Of a stretch of 64,000 bases of DNA, positions 12,916-26,290 are shown in pieces. Position 1 is the first letter of the stretch, and each line of letters starts with the position of its first letter. The position numbers and the translations under genes were made by a program. Location: assembly GCA_020726505.1 (NCBI GenBank), contig JAHLEZ010000013.1:620001-684000 (forward strand), read 5' to 3'. This stretch comes from Leptodontidium sp. MPI-SDFR-AT-0119 (lineage: Eukaryota > Ascomycota > Leotiomycetes > Helotiales > Leptodontidiaceae). The notes below the pieces were generated by a model, which searched no databases, was not told the DNA's origin, and worked only from the letters and a program-made list of their open reading frames with translations.

Positions 12916-15900
12916 CGTGATGTCGTCGCTTCCTGAACACCTCCCAATTCCCCAAGGTTATATTAAATGTCGACCAGCGACGGAACTGTCGTATGAGGCA
13001 GTCGTCGAGATGTATTGGCAACCGGTGAACGAATGACGGTGCCTCTAGATTCGATTCTTAGAATTAAAAACTTGTATTTCCACCGTCCTAACAATTGAAA
13101 GAATGGACGACACCCAAGAAAAGAAGAACTGAGCCAGCAGGAGAGGTGGTTATGAAGGAGGGAAGGTTGAAAGCGAAAGCTTGTTTCTCCTTGCCGCAAG
13201 AAAGAGAGGAAAGGGATCCAGGGGTTTTGGGCGATGAAGAGATATAAAGGTTCGTACCAGTTGCCTTCCCGTTCACGGTATAGACCAGTGCCGTGGTGGT
13301 TTGGGCTCGAGCGGATGTTTTATGCGGGGCTGACAGCAATGATATCGGATACCACTGTTCCCATGAAACCTGACAGCGTTCCTTAGAGGCCTTGAGAAAA
13401 TAATCTTCCTTCGCTACCTGGTTGTCACGGCCCTCTTTGGCATGCCATCTGAGCTTCTATGGGCCGTGATGGGGTCGATGTCCGCTGTTGTGTCGAAGAT
13501 CAGACGTAGCAGACGGTTTCGAGAGCTGGCAGCCCTGTATCAGATCAATCCGATGGGAGGAAATCGGATGCAACTGGTCGTTTCGAGGCTTTTAGAGTGG
13601 TGTCAAAAAGCTTGGCCTGTCGAGAGTGGCAGTGTGAGACGTGGGTTGTTACAGAGTGTCCTCGGACGCTTGGACAACCGACAGAGTCGATGCAGGCCCC
13701 TGAGATCTTGTCTGATGTTTTGAGTTCGGGCGAGAAGGCCAGAAGTGAGGTCAGAGAATGCAAGAATCGTACGATTCTTTCAGTAGTATGTCGAGAGAGA
13801 TATATTGTGGGCAGATTCCTGTTGTTGTTGCAAAGAAGTTCTCGAGGTTTCTCAGAACTTGAGCTGGGCAAAGCGACACAGCGCATATTCAAATGACCGT
13901 TGACAGGAAAGGCTCCGACGCCTCGTGCCATCCCGGCGCTTGGGCTGGCCAGGGATTCGTCGACCAGAATGGGGTAGTCTGCCTGGCCCATGATTCTGCG
14001 CGTCCGGACCAGTCACTGAGCTCCATGCCAGTTCCCATGCAAGCCCGCCCGCCGTGATGAGATGGATGTCAAGCCGCCTCTAAGGTTCTGACGGCAGGAG
14101 ATGCTACTTTGTTCGGCGAGCAGGACAGCACCAGTCAGTGCACCAGACGAGAAAGTCGAGGAATGGGCCATGAAGGAAGCCGATCCAGGGTCGCGAACGG
14201 AGGAGGAAAGGAGGAATTGTCTCGACTCGTCTCACCCCCACGACAAGCGCCAGGCGCAAGATTGATCGACTGCAATCATCTGTCCTCAAATGAGATAATT
14301 GCTTGATCACCACGGCAATATTCTTCTCGGCGAGACAATGGCCGGTGTCCCTGGAGACTGTTCCTCGAGAAGCAAACCCGAATTTCTGGCGATGAGATCT
14401 GATTTCTGGACTTGGGACTACTGGACCGATCTACTGGACTGGACTCTTCTGCAATCGACCTTCAACTGCATCGAAAAGTTATATTTATAGCGACTTCCAG
14501 GGCCTCTTCTGTTGGAACGGGCGCTAAGCTTGGTGATTGGGCAATTCTGGGGGTGCTAAAAGCGACCCAGAGGATTGGCACAGTTGCATCCAATGGCTGG
14601 CTGCAACACCTGTCAGGGTTACACTCGTCACAAAGTTTGACCGCTTTTAGACGACATCCGAAAATATTGAATGAACAGTGGACGGTGCTTTCAGTCTGAT
14701 TCATGTAACTTGAAAGTTGTCACTTGCTATTCGGTTCTCCGGCACAAACTGTCACACATGTGGTGGCGTGTCGAACGCTGGTGCGGTGAGGCGGATGTGG
14801 CCAAGTGGATGCTCGATTATCTGCGACATCCTGTGGGCCAGAATGAAGGTTAATTGTAGATCATTATACGTCAGCCTTGTCCGTAGCCTCATATACATTC
14901 CACGTGATCAATATGGGCTCTCCCTTCACTCTTCATCTCTCTTTAACTTGTACGGACATTGGATAGCTGCATCACTAGTAGCAATCTTCCCACTTGTAGG
15001 CAAATATGAAGCTTATTCTGACCGCTCTGGAGGTGTGCTTGCCTTGCATGCCGTCCGTGGGGTAAAGTCGTATTGTGAACTTGTTACTTGTGAGAGAAGG
15101 CATTGACCGGAAGAGACCAAGCTTCAAGATCTGCGACCAATATCTTGGGAGCATGAACATCATACCAGTCGGCTTCTGAGTTCACAGCTTTAAGTTGCAT
15201 TAAGCTTCATATACTTTGGGTCTAGTCCATACCGATTACCCCAATCTTGGTAGCAAGTTCTGCCGCTGTACTGCCTTGGAAGTGAGCAGATGAGGCAAAA
15301 GTCAAATGAGCGAGGGGTTGACCAGCAATCAAATCCAATCATACCGGTTGGCTACCGCATCTTGAATGAGTGCAGCTGGCTGTTGAGAAGATAGATGTCT
15401 AACTGTTGCCGTTGCTGTATGATCCGTGTCGTTGTGTAAAGACTCAAAGGCGATGAATCAATTTCTGAACCCAATTGAGGCTGTGGGCGGATGCAAAGTC
15501 GGTGCACACAGCCCGTCGATGACGGGGATTGGGAAAAACACATTTAGTTCTTCATAGAAGATACGTTAGAAACTGAAGTGTTCGCAACATGGCAATCCCA
15601 GCGCTCCACACACCACTAAATTGAATGTTGTCAACGATCCTGAGTACTTTGCACGATTATTTTCTTCCATCACAAACTCTAACGCAACGATACTTTTGCG
15701 TAATTTATCGGCTTCAATATGGTCTTTAAATTCATGTAGCTGCAGAGTAACAGCTCTGCAAGATCCACGCCACACGTTGGTGAGGTAGACATCTACACCA
15801 CGATTCTGTGAACTTGAGAAGCATTGTCCCCTTACGTAACGTTTGTTTGGAGCGCTAGCAACTGGTGGCAATGAACATCAAGATGTCAAAGTAGGTGGCA

Positions 15901-17232
15901 CTTGCTCTCCCAACCCCATGAAAGCTCGTAGACGAGACGTCTTTATAGGCATGTACGAAAGTGGGTGCTGTCAAAGCGAAGTAGCTAAGATGCTCCTCCC
16001 AATGTGCTTCATAGCCGCTGAGCGTAAAGAAAATGTGCCAAGGTAGCGATCTACTAAGTTAGATTTCAAAGTACAACCCGAGCTGTCAGCTTGGTCAATG
16101 GGAAGCATCTTGAAGCATTCCCATCCAAGACGAAAAGAAGAAACGAGAGAGATAGACAGTATCAAGAATTTAAAGAAATTTCGCAAGGAACTGTGTATCA
16201 GCCACTGGCTTTGGTCTTGTACTTTGCAACTGTCTCCAGTCTTGTATCGTGATAATTAGTCTGTCGTATCAAAAACAAAACAGTAAAGCCACTGCGAGAC
16301 TATCAAAACAGTCCTAGCAACTGCCACATAACTTTCCAGATGCACAGATTATGTCAGGTCTTGTGGCCGTGTGATGTCTTGTGCGGATTCGCGATGGCTT
16401 CTTCGGGGTAGAAGACGTTTCTTGTATCGAAGATAACAAGAACTGGTACCGTTGAAATATGGAATGCACTGACAGCCAATAGACTAAACGGTTCTGGTAA
16501 GTATTCCTCATTGGCAGACAATGTTTGCTTACCTCTTAGATGATGACTACGCATCGAGTTTGGAAGGATAATCTAGAGCAGGAAAGAGAGCCAGCCTTGC
16601 GCAATTACCTCATCAAGCAGGCTGACGTTCGTTGCACGCGAAGTGCCGAGGTCTTTGCATAGGCATCTTTGCTCTCTGCTATCTGCTCGTGGTGTGTAAT
16701 TCGTGTTGAAGCTGGGGATCCTGGCAGTTGGGTGATAGCGACGAAGGCTCTTGTGAAGAATTGGAGTGAATGCGCTCTTCGACCAGTCGAGCACAACCTT
16801 GATAGATCTCGACTCCAAGTTGCATCGAATTGGCTAAAATGATTACCTCGCACACATTGCTGACCAAAGCATTCTGCATGAGGTGGCAACTTCGCAAAGT
16901 AACTTTACGTGGACGAGGCTGAGTTGTTGTTCCACTTGCGTCAGCTTTGCCTTTAGAAAAGTCGGTCGCCTTGGGGCGATTCCCGACCCCACTGAAGCGA
17001 GCAACTGCCTGTGAGGTGTGTTGGACCCTTCAACACCTCTGACGATTCCCAACATCCAAATATTCAGAACTTCTCACCACCACGCCTCTCTCTTGATGAG
17101 ACCTTGTCGCGCATCCCAGAAGTGCTCTCCATTACCATAACTCAGACCTGGCTTTCTCGCACATCGGTAGCAGCAATCAGCGAGCGGGGCGCATCCTGAA
17201 GAAGACGTCCCAGGCCAGGGGAAATTTCCAAG
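12916..17232. other. 4.3-kb stretch without recognisable genes
   Basis: This lies between the divergent noxA and myosin-I starts. Open frames here are short (at most about 150 codons) on both strands. They lack start context, and I recognise no family or splice-linked conserved segment. Base composition is not conspicuously AT-rich, so it does not look like a classic RIP-flattened repeat. It may contain long regulatory or leader sequence or non-coding transcripts, and nothing more specific is supported. Confidence 0.5.
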
Positions 17233-20200
17233 ATGGTAAACTATCAGCAGCCATGAGTTTCATCACTGAGGGCATTTGACTAACTCGTGTGCCATCGTAG
17301 GGTATAAGTAGAAGACCGAAGGGCGACAAAGCCGCCAACCCGGGTGGTGGTCGTGCAGCGGCATCGGGCAGCTCGAAGCCCAATATCAAGAAGGCAGCAT
17401 TCGATACGACTAAGAAGAAGGAAGTGGGGGTTTCGGATCTTACTCTGATCAGCAAAGTCACGAATGAGGCCATAAACGACAATCTCAAGAAGAGATTCGA
17501 GAATGCAGAGATATATGTATGGCATCCGGAATCCGAAACATCACCGCGCTGGGCATCTGCTGACGTCTGGTAGACATACATTGGACATGTGTTGGTCTCT
17601 GTGAATCCCTTCCGGGATCGTAAGTTCTACAATTGGGAATCGAGGTACAATTACTGATATATAATGCAGTGGGGATCTACACAGAGACAGTTCTGGACAG
17701 TTACAGGGGGAAGAACCGTTTGGAGGTTTGTAATACCCTCCCTACTCGGGCCTCGGAAGACTTCCAGCTAAAGTTCTATAGATGCCCCCTCACGTTTTCG
17801 CTGTTGCCGAATCTGCGTACTATAACATGAAAGCCTACAAGGACAACCAATGTGTAATTATTTCGGGAGAGTCGGGAGCAGGAAAGACGGAGGCTGCGAA
17901 GCGGATAATGCAGTATATTGCAAACGTCTCCGCAGGCGGAAATTCTTCGATTCAAGAAACCAAAGATATGGTTCTAGCTACGAATCCTCTGCTAGAATCG
18001 TTCGGAAATGCGAAGACGCTGCGAAACAACAACTCGTCCAGATTCGGCAAGTACTTGCAATTACAGTTCAATGCTCAGGGAGAGCCTGTTGGTGCGGATA
18101 TCACCAACTATCTGCTGGAAAGTTCGAGAGTTGTCGGACAGATTCAGAACGAGCGAAATTTCCACATCTTCTACCAGTTCACAAAGGGGGCATCAAGCAC
18201 CTATAAGCAAAATTTCGGTATCCAAGGGCCCAGTACATATGCTTACACAAGCAATTCGAAATGTCTGGATGTTGATGGTATCGACGATCTTGCGGAGTGG
18301 AATGATACCCTTCAAGCGATGAACATCATTGGCATGTCACAGCAAGAACAGGATGAGATTTTCCGAGTCCTGGCTGCTATCCTGTGGACAGGCAATATTG
18401 GGTTTCGGGAAGACAAGGACGGATATGCCGAAGTCGTGGACCAATCTGTCGTCGATTTCCTGGCATATTTGCTAGAGGTTGAGCCAGCAGACGTCATTAA
18501 GGCCATCACCATTCGAATTCTCACTCCTCGAAATGGGGAAATCATCGAGTCTCCAGCGAATCCCGCGCAAGCCTTGGCAACCAGAGATGCTCTTGCAAAG
18601 GCACTTTACAACAACCTCTTTAACTGGATTGTGGAGCGTGTAAACGTTTCCCTGAAGGCTCGTGCTGCCACAGCAAATTCCATTGGTATTCTTGACATCT
18701 ATGGATTTGAGATTTTCGAGAAGAACAGTTTTGAGCAGCTGTGCATCAACTACGTTAATGAGAAGCTGCAACAGATTTTCATTCAACTGACATTGAAGAC
18801 CGAGCAGGAGGAGTATGCACGGGAGCAGATCAAGTGGACCCCTATCACATATTTCGATAACAAGATTGTGTGTGACTTGATTGAATCTGTAAGGCCACCT
18901 GGTGTGTTTTCTGCCATGAAAGACGCCACGAAGACTGCCCACGCAGATCCTGCTGCTTGCGATCGAACATTCATGACAGCTATCAACGGCATGTCGAATC
19001 CCCACTTGACTCCTCGACAAGGCAATTTCATTATCAAGCATTACGCTGGAGACGTGGCCTACACTGTTGATGGAATTACGGATAAGAACAAGGACCAGCT
19101 TCTGAAAGGTCTTCTCAACCTTTTCGGCAATAGCCAAAACGAATTCGTACATACGCTATTCCCTCATCAAGTCGACCAGGACAACAGAAAGCAGCCTCCT
19201 TCCGCAGGAGACAAGATCAAGGCATCTGCAAATGATCTAGTAGCGACGTTGATGAAAGCCGAGCCTTCTTACATTCGAACGATCAAGCCTAACGAGAATA
19301 AATCTCCTACCGAGTATAACGTTCCGAATGTCATGCATCAGATCAAGTATCTCGGTCTTCAAGAGAACGTCCGGATTAGGCGTGCTGGATTCGCGTACCG
19401 ACAGACCTTTGACAAGTTCGTGGAAAGATTTTATCTTCTATCCCCTCAGACTTCTTACGCTGGTGACTATACCTGGACTGGAGATGCGAAGTCGGGCGCA
19501 AAACAAATTCTGAAGGACACAAGCATTCCAGCGGAGGAGTTCCAGATGGGTGTAACGAAAGCGTTCATCAAAGCGCCAGAGACATTGTTCGCTTTAGAGC
19601 ACATGCGTGACAGATATTGGCATAATATGGCTATCAGAATCCAGCGGGTCTGGCGAGCTTTCCTCCGAATCCGTATCGAGGCCGCTACACGTATCCAGAG
19701 AATGTGGAGGAAGAAGAGGGTCGGTGCCGAATTTCTTGCTCTTCGAGATCGTGGCCATCAGGTTCTACAAGGCCGTAAAGAGCGAAGGAGAATGAGTCTT
19801 CTTGGCTCAAGACGCTTCATGGGTGACTACCTTGGTATTGCTGCCACCAGCGGTCCTGGTTCTCGAATCCGAAATGCCACCAACCTCCCAACAAATGAGA
19901 AGGTTTTGTTCTCCTGCCGAGGCGAAATATTGGAGACGAAATTTGGCCGATCCAGTAAAGCGAGTCCTCGAATTTTGGTATTGACCAAGAGCAAGTTCTA
20001 TATCATCTCGCAGCATCTGGTAAACAAACAGGTTCAAATTGCTATTGAACGATCGATCCCGCTTGGTGCCATCAAATTTATAGGTACATCGACATGCCGA
20101 GACGACTGGTTTTCGCTTGGAGTCGGTTCTCCACAGGAGGCAGATCCATTATTGAACTGTGTGCTCAAGACTGAGCTTTTCACTCACATGTCAATGGCCA

Positions 20201-21191
20201 TCCCAGGAGGTGGTTTCAGCCTCAAGATCTCGGACTCGATCGAGTATGCCAAGAAGCCTGGTAAGATGCAAGTCATCAAGGTCGTCAAAGACTCGCCTAT
20301 GGAGCAAGACTTCTACAAGAGTGGTGCTATCCATACCAAAGGGGGCGAACCTCCCAATTCGGTATCAAGACCAATGCCCAAAGGGAAGCCTGTTGCTGCA
20401 AAGCCATTCACCAAAGGCAAACTCATCAAGCCAGGCGGACCTGGCGGAAGGCCTTCGAAATTCTCCAATGGCACTAGGAATACCAAACCTGTGGCTCAGT
20501 CAAATGGTGGAGCCACTCAAGGGCGAAACATGCCTGCACCTCCTGCTGCTGTATCTGTTCCCAATCACACACGCAACAATCCCTCAGCATCATCTGGCAG
20601 GTCAGTTCCGCCGCCTCCACCACCTGCTCCTCCCGTAGCTGCTGCACCTCCACGAGAACCGCAATACAGAGTGCTCTATGACTTCAACGGCCAGAGCGCC
20701 AATGAGATTACAATGGCAAAGGACGAGCTTGTAACCATTCTTCAGAAGGAAAACAATGGTAAGTTTTGTGGTACCCTAAAGATCTTCACATGCTAATATT
20801 AACAGGATGGTGGCTTGCAAAGCACCCTTCTGGTCAACAAGGATGGGCTCCCTCAGCGTACCTCAAAGAAGAAGCACCGCCGCCACCGCCAGCTGCTCCA
20901 GCTGTTCGACCGACGCCTCCTCCTCCCCCACCAGCGGCCGCGAAGTCAAACGGTCACGGCCCGGTAGTCCGCGCCAAGCCTACACCTCCTGCCCCTCCAG
21001 CAAAGCGACCCGCAGCTGGAGGTCGCAAGCCAGCACCCCCTCCTGCACCTCGCGACTCTGGCTTGAGTGTCAATGGAAGCGACAGCGGACGGAGCACACC
21101 AACTCCCAGCTTCGCGGGTGGATTGGCCGAAGCACTGAAAGCGAGACAGTCTGCAATGCAACGTGGTAGAGACGAGGAAGCAGATTGGTAA
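17233..21191 (+). CDS. myoA: Class I myosin with SH3 and acidic tail
   Basis: Six exons (17233-17235, 17301-17516, 17574-17619, 17670-17725, 17782-20758, 20806-21191) give 1227 aa. The coding part of exon 1 is only the ATG; the intron starts directly after it. The motor has P-loop GESGAGKT (about 136-143), switch [10 protein letters not shown] and switch [18 protein letters not shown]. The predicted TEDS-rule Ser is at about 364 (IESPANP). Two IQ motifs ([27 protein letters not shown]) follow, then a TH1 membrane-binding region and a Pro-rich TH2. The SH3 domain (about 1067-1125) is split by the last intron. The tail is a Pro-rich, acidic Arp2/3-activating end ([11 protein letters not shown]...DEEADW). 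This is the fungal endocytic myosin-I acting at actin patches, for polar growth. Confidence 0.96.
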
Positions 21192-21927
21192 ATGGGTGTT
21201 TTCAAAGCCTTCTTGCGGTTTCTAGGTGGAGATACAATGCTGGCGAGTACATCTGGCATTATTGAGACTGCTCTGTTTTGTACTTTCTGGGAGGAATGAG
21301 CGTTGATGCATAGATGAGCTATATGACTTCCACTAGGTTATTTTGAGAGGTCGATTCTTTAGGTGGAGCAGCAACCATGGATTGATTACATTGATGGATG
21401 ATGACGACGATGGGAGAGATAGAGCGTGGCTTTTTTGTAAGAGTTTTCTTCACCCGCTGCCCACGTGGTGGGCAACTTAGGGACATGGGAGGGGGACGTA
21501 AATAGAATTTGATGATATGCATGAGACAGCTTTTCGTTCTGAAGTTTTGTTCTTGAGCTAGGATTGGTGTGCTATTACTTCCATTTAAAGGCTCGGCGTG
21601 TAAAAATGACATTGTGACTTCAGAGTAAACACGAAGTAAGGTTGTAATCAGATGAGCCTATAGTGACGAGTGGGATATGGATTACATTAGTTAAGTTGTG
21701 TGTGTGTCTACTCTATTGTACAGTCTATCAAGCTGTGCGGTCTTATCTACCTGAACGCCATGCTACCCTATGCCTGTCTAAAATTTGGCCTACTCTAACC
21801 GAAACACCAGAATATGCACTTCTCCCTAACTCATTACAGCCACCCCAGGCCACTCTCCGCAAACGACACTATGAAGCAAGCTGACTCCACTCAGCCATAC
21901 ACAACAAACAGCTTCTCGTATTCACCA
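21192..21927. other. convergent 3' spacer, no gene
   Basis: This lies between myoA (+) and the MFS transporter (-). Nothing recognisable is in it. Confidence 0.6.
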
Positions 21928-23848
21928 TTACTCGTGACTCTTCTCCGGATCTGCCAACCTCTCCTGCTCCTTAAAACCCTGCAGAGTCTTATGCTCCTGA
22001 TTAAGCGAGTATCCCTTCGTCGCCAAACTAGCCACCAAGCCAACAGCACTCAACGCACACATCACAACCCAGATCATCTTCAAAGCATCCGCATAAGCTT
22101 GAATCAACTGCGTCTTCTCCAGCCCATCCTCCATCGCCTTAATCACACCAATCAAGGCAGTAGCATCCTTGCTATACGCATCCGCGAGAGGAGCGAGAAG
22201 TTCGTAACTGAGGAGCTTGAGTCTGATTTGGTTCTGGAAGATGACGCCGCCGATGGCTACACCGAGAGATTGCCCGAAGACGCGCGTGAATGAGTAGAAG
22301 GCGGCTGCGTGGCCGGAGTCTTCTTGTCGGCCCGCGGCTTGGATGGCGAGAGCCATGGCGGGGAATAGCATGCCGGTGCCGATGCTGATAGGGAAGTTGA
22401 GGAAGATCCAGGATACGATGGAGGTTGATGGGCCGAGGAGGATGAGGACGCCTGCTCCTAGGGTAGTGAGTAGCCAACCGATGTAGATTGCCCATCTGTA
22501 GTGACCTGTCTTGGCGCAGATGATACCGACGACTACGGACATTGCTGGGTGGGTTGTTAGACTTTGCTTGATGTGTAGAGATTGTTAGATGGTGAGTGGG
22601 ACTTACGAGCGACGAAGCTGGTTTCGGGGAGGATGGCCACGCCTGAGATAATGGGTGTGTAGCCTTGGACAGCCTCGTAATATAAAGGGAGGAAGTAGAG
22701 TAACGACCAGAGTACTATGCCATGGATGAGTGTCTCGAGATAAGTGATGAGCATAGTCCGGTTGTTGAATATCGTAAATCGTATGATGGGCTCCGTGTGG
22801 TTGCCGGGGAGAGCATTGCCCTCTGAATCGAAAGCTCTCTTTGACAGCCAGTACTCGTAGATACCGAAGCCGATAACACCAGCAACGCCGACTAGCAGAG
22901 GGAAGAGTGTCCGCCATGATGTCCACGAATACATGATCCCACCCCATGTCAAAGGGATGAGGAAGGAGACACTCGAGGCGACGAATAAAACTGATCCTAG
23001 CCAGTCGAAATTTTTGATCTTTCGAACAAGCTCGCCAGGGGTTTTGTTGAGTCTGAGGAACATAACAATGGCGACTGTTCCGACAGCGATGATGGGCACA
23101 TTGATCCAGAAGATCCATCTCCATGAAACGTTCTGGGCGAAGGCTCCTCCCATCAATGGACCTGTGACGCTACCGATTGCCCACATGGATCCGAGATATC
23201 CAAACCAGGCTACACAGTCAGTATAGCTTCAAGGAAGGAGCGGGATCTAGTATGCATACCTCCTCGAACTGCGAGAGGGACGAGATCTGTAACGAGGATC
23301 TCTCCAAGCGACATTATTCCACCTCCACCAATTCCCTGTATTGATCGTCCTACCAACATCATCGTGAAGTTCTCTGCGAGTGCAGACACCACAGAGCCAA
23401 CGAAGAAGAAGACAATAGAGGCGAGCATTAACTTTATAGAAGATTAGCAGAGAGGTCTTTGGGGTTTTGAGAGGAGACTTACTTCTTTTCGACCAAAGAC
23501 ATGACTAAGTCCAGCAATCACAGGCTGGAAGACAGCCGAAGTCAACAAAAAGGAAGTACCAGACCAGAAAGCTTCAATGGCTGTTCCGTTGAGCTTTTCT
23601 GTGATGATGGGAAGTGCTATACTGAGAGATGTTGCGTCGAGAGCTGCTGCGACTGTAATGATACATATTGAAGAAAAAGCGAGGATGAAGCCCCTTGTTG
23701 GCTTGAATACTGGCTGTGCTTCTTCCAGAGGGGAGAGATCTGAAGACTGATTTCCGTCTGATAGGCTGGCGCTTGAAGGAGAAGGGGGGATTGCATCGAG
23801 TTTCTCTTCGCTCAAATGAGCAGCTGCAGGTGCACTCATGGTTGCCAT
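21928..23848 (-). CDS. 14-TM major facilitator drug/toxin efflux-type transporter
   Basis: Four exons (23848-23483, 23431-23260, 23209-22607, 22544-21928; introns 51, 50, 62 nt) give 585 aa. The cytosolic N-terminus (about 50 residues) is Ser/Pro-rich. Motif A variant [10 protein letters not shown] lies between TM2 and TM3. Motifs [12 protein letters not shown] and [27 protein letters not shown] follow; they are typical of the 14-spanner proton-antiporter group (DHA2-like). Members export drugs, toxins or siderophore-type molecules by proton antiport, but the substrate is unknown here. No biosynthetic core gene is adjacent, so there is no cluster context. The first acceptor is a weak AAAG preceded by a good GCTAAT branch site, and it restores GRKELMLASI. 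The gene is divergent from the PFA4-like gene. Confidence 0.9.
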
Positions 23849-24474
23849 GAGAGTACAATATCAGGTGTGGTAAATGGAGCTTGTGTGGATCGATTTTTTC
23901 GAGTGGACTGCGCAAGATGCTGTACAAAGATAATGACTTGATGATCAAATACAACAAACTCCACAGAGCACAACAAATACTTTATACACAGAGAAAGGAT
24001 AGTGGACTTGATGCTCTAGTGACGTAAAGAAAGAGCAGGAAAAAAACCATTATGAATCACTGCTACCTACCGCACTGATAGTTACGCCGTGTGGGCTTTC
24101 ATCACGACCTCCCCACCGCAGGCTGAAAAGCAATTGAATTCGGGCTGCAATGTCCGATTCAAGCATTGTCAAGCGAGCCTCATCGGGATGAAAGAGGCTT
24201 GACTACCAGAAGCGATTGCGAAAGCGTGCAGCTCGTGGTTTGAAGTCGGAGAAGAGTCTCTCCTTTGTTGATCGGCGTCATATTATGCCGTCGGCTCATG
24301 AGCCAATTAGATCCACTCTACGGTTTACTCAGCAAGAAGTCACTCTGAACCGATGGCGGCGGAAGATCTGACGGGCCAAAATCATGCCGAGTCCATGTCT
24401 GGACTTTTCACAAGGCTGCGAGGCTGCATCATGCCAACAATTCACATCTCGTGCCACAGCTTCGACGACCAGGC
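23849..24474. promoter_or_regulatory. divergent promoter region MFS / palmitoyltransferase
   Basis: A 626-bp shared upstream region. An out-of-frame ATG at 24353 opens a 44-codon upstream frame that ends at 24487, overlapping the PFA4-like start codon at 24475. No other feature was recognised. Confidence 0.45.
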
Positions 24475-25829
24475 ATGCCGGGTCTGAGCATTCCATTCGC
24501 TTTGCCTGCGGCTGAGCGAATTGCTGTACCGTTTGTTGCGCTTCTCATCTCTTTCCTCAGTTACTCTTCACAGGTGCTGTTTTATTATATCGAACCTGGA
24601 CCCCTGAGCCAGAAGCAGGCTCTATGGTTCAACATCTTTGTCGCTGGAATATGGTGGTGTTATGAGCGAGCAATCACAGCGGATCCGGGACGAAAAGGAT
24701 GGGTTGATAAGGTTGCTCCAGTTAGAGAGGCAAATGAGGCTGATGGAAGTGTCTTGACATTCGACAGGAAGTTAAGATGGTGCAAGAAATGTGATGCAGT
24801 GAAGCCACCGAGGGCCCATCATTGCAGGAAATGCGGACGGTATGCTACTTTCTGCGCTGGGTACCTTGGACAATAGATTCTAATGCCTACCGTACTAGAT
24901 GTATCCCCAAGATGGATCACCACTGTCCATGGACCACGAATTGCGTTTCGCACACAACCTTCCCACATTTCTACCGCTTCGTATTCTATGCTGTGCTCTC
25001 CATGTCGATCCTCGCATACCACCTATACATACGCATGATGGTAATATGGGACAACCGAAGCCTTCCGTCGTATCTCGGTCCTCCAGCATGGGCAATGGCA
25101 CATTTGTTTGTTCTTCTCGTGGTCAACAGCTTCACGCTCTTTGCTCTCGGAATCCTTCTCGTCCGAGCTGGATGGGGTCTTGTAATCAATACAACGATGA
25201 TTGAAAGTTGGGAGATTGAGCGCCATGAAGCATTGGTGGACAGGTCGCTGAGAACAAACGGCTATGTCTATGCGAGCGGCGGTCAGCGAATGCGGATCCA
25301 GCACCAGGAATTCCCATACGATATTGGGATCTGGAGCAATCTGTGTCAGGCAATGGGGACTAAGAATGTGTTGATGTGGTTCATGCCATTTGGAGGAGGA
25401 CCAAGTGTTGAAAGTGCCGGTACTTGGGAAGTCAACGGCTTTGAGGATGCGGATAAGGCATGGCCTCCGCCAGATCCGGATAAGATGTCAAGGGGAGAAC
25501 GAATCGAACGACAGAAGGAAGATGAGAGAGTATATGGCACTCCGGAGGAAGAGATGGCGGCTTTTAGAAAACGACAGCAGCAAGATCACAAGAGATGGAA
25601 ACAGACAGAGGACGGTGGGGAAGAAAGCGAAAATGATGGATCAGAGAGCGAAAGTGAGAGTGAAGAAGAAGAATCTACCCATGCAGAAGTACGGAAGTGG
25701 ACAAATAGAGATGGAGATACTCTGCACGACTATGGCGTTGATGAAGACGCAGAAGTACTCTCTGAGGATGATATTCCCTTAGGAGAGTTACTGAGGAGGA
25801 GGAAGGCCAGAGCCTTTGAGCAGACTTGA
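24475..25829 (+). CDS. pfa4: DHHC palmitoyltransferase, PFA4-like
   Basis: Exons 24475-24839 and 24899-25829 (intron 59 nt) give 431 aa. Four membrane segments are visible: two N-terminal (VPFVALLISFLSYSSQVLFY; ALWFNIFVAGIWWCYE) and two after the Cys-rich domain. The domain (about 102-140) has CKKC, HHCRKCGRC and DHHCPWTTNC; the acyl-accepting Cys is at about 131. The intron splits it exactly at CGR|CIPKMDHHC. The C-terminal 130 residues are strongly acidic and Glu/Ser-rich. Layout and length match fungal Pfa4, an ER palmitoyltransferase; in yeast it acylates chitin synthase Chs3 and amino-acid permeases. The ATG at 24475 was chosen because the protein then starts as other Pfa4 proteins do; earlier ATGs are out of frame. 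Confidence 0.9.
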
Positions 25830-26290
25830 GTGAATAGGCCTTTTTCGAATCAAGTCTTACATCTTCCCATTTCCAAATGCCAGACTCATTTTTCTTTCTT
25901 CAGTATGATGTATGTTTATTCACTTATCTCTCTTCATTGACATTTACTCTTTTTTCATGTCAAACCTGGTTAGTGCCAAGGGCTCGGCAGGGGAAAGGGG
26001 GCGTTCTCACTAGCGTGAGATCATGCACAGGGGGCTGCGAGTGAGCCGATAAACGAAACAACCCCGCCAGAGCTTCGTCATCACTAAGTTAGAGGAGCTG
26101 AACAACTCACTCTCTTCACTTCAAATCAACATTCGAAGTAACAAAGACATCTTCTGCAACTTCTCTAGTACTATCATCAAACACCAAAAATCATCAGTAA
26201 GTACACTTTCTCTAGCAGATTCGTTGATCCATTGTTTGTTTCTTCTGTACGTAGTTTAGGAAGACTACCCCGCTAATTGATCGTCAAGAC
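25830..26290 (+). promoter_or_regulatory. upstream region of the Gly-rich protein gene with putative leader intron
   Basis: A good donor GTAAGT at 26197 and a CTAAT branch site followed by CAAG at 26285-26288 suggest a 92-nt leader intron. It would end two bases before the ATG. An alternative acceptor is at 26253-26254. AGGGG-type stress-element words occur near 25990 and 26030; they are suggestive only. Confidence 0.4.

Noticed and set aside
13545..13991. 148-codon minus-strand frame in the noxA-myoA gap
   Set aside because: No recognisable domain, no splice-linked continuation, and competing frames of similar length on the other strand.
24451..24474. Earlier start for the PFA4-like protein
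   Set aside because: The frame opens with GTG, not ATG; the ATG at 24475 fits the family N-terminus.
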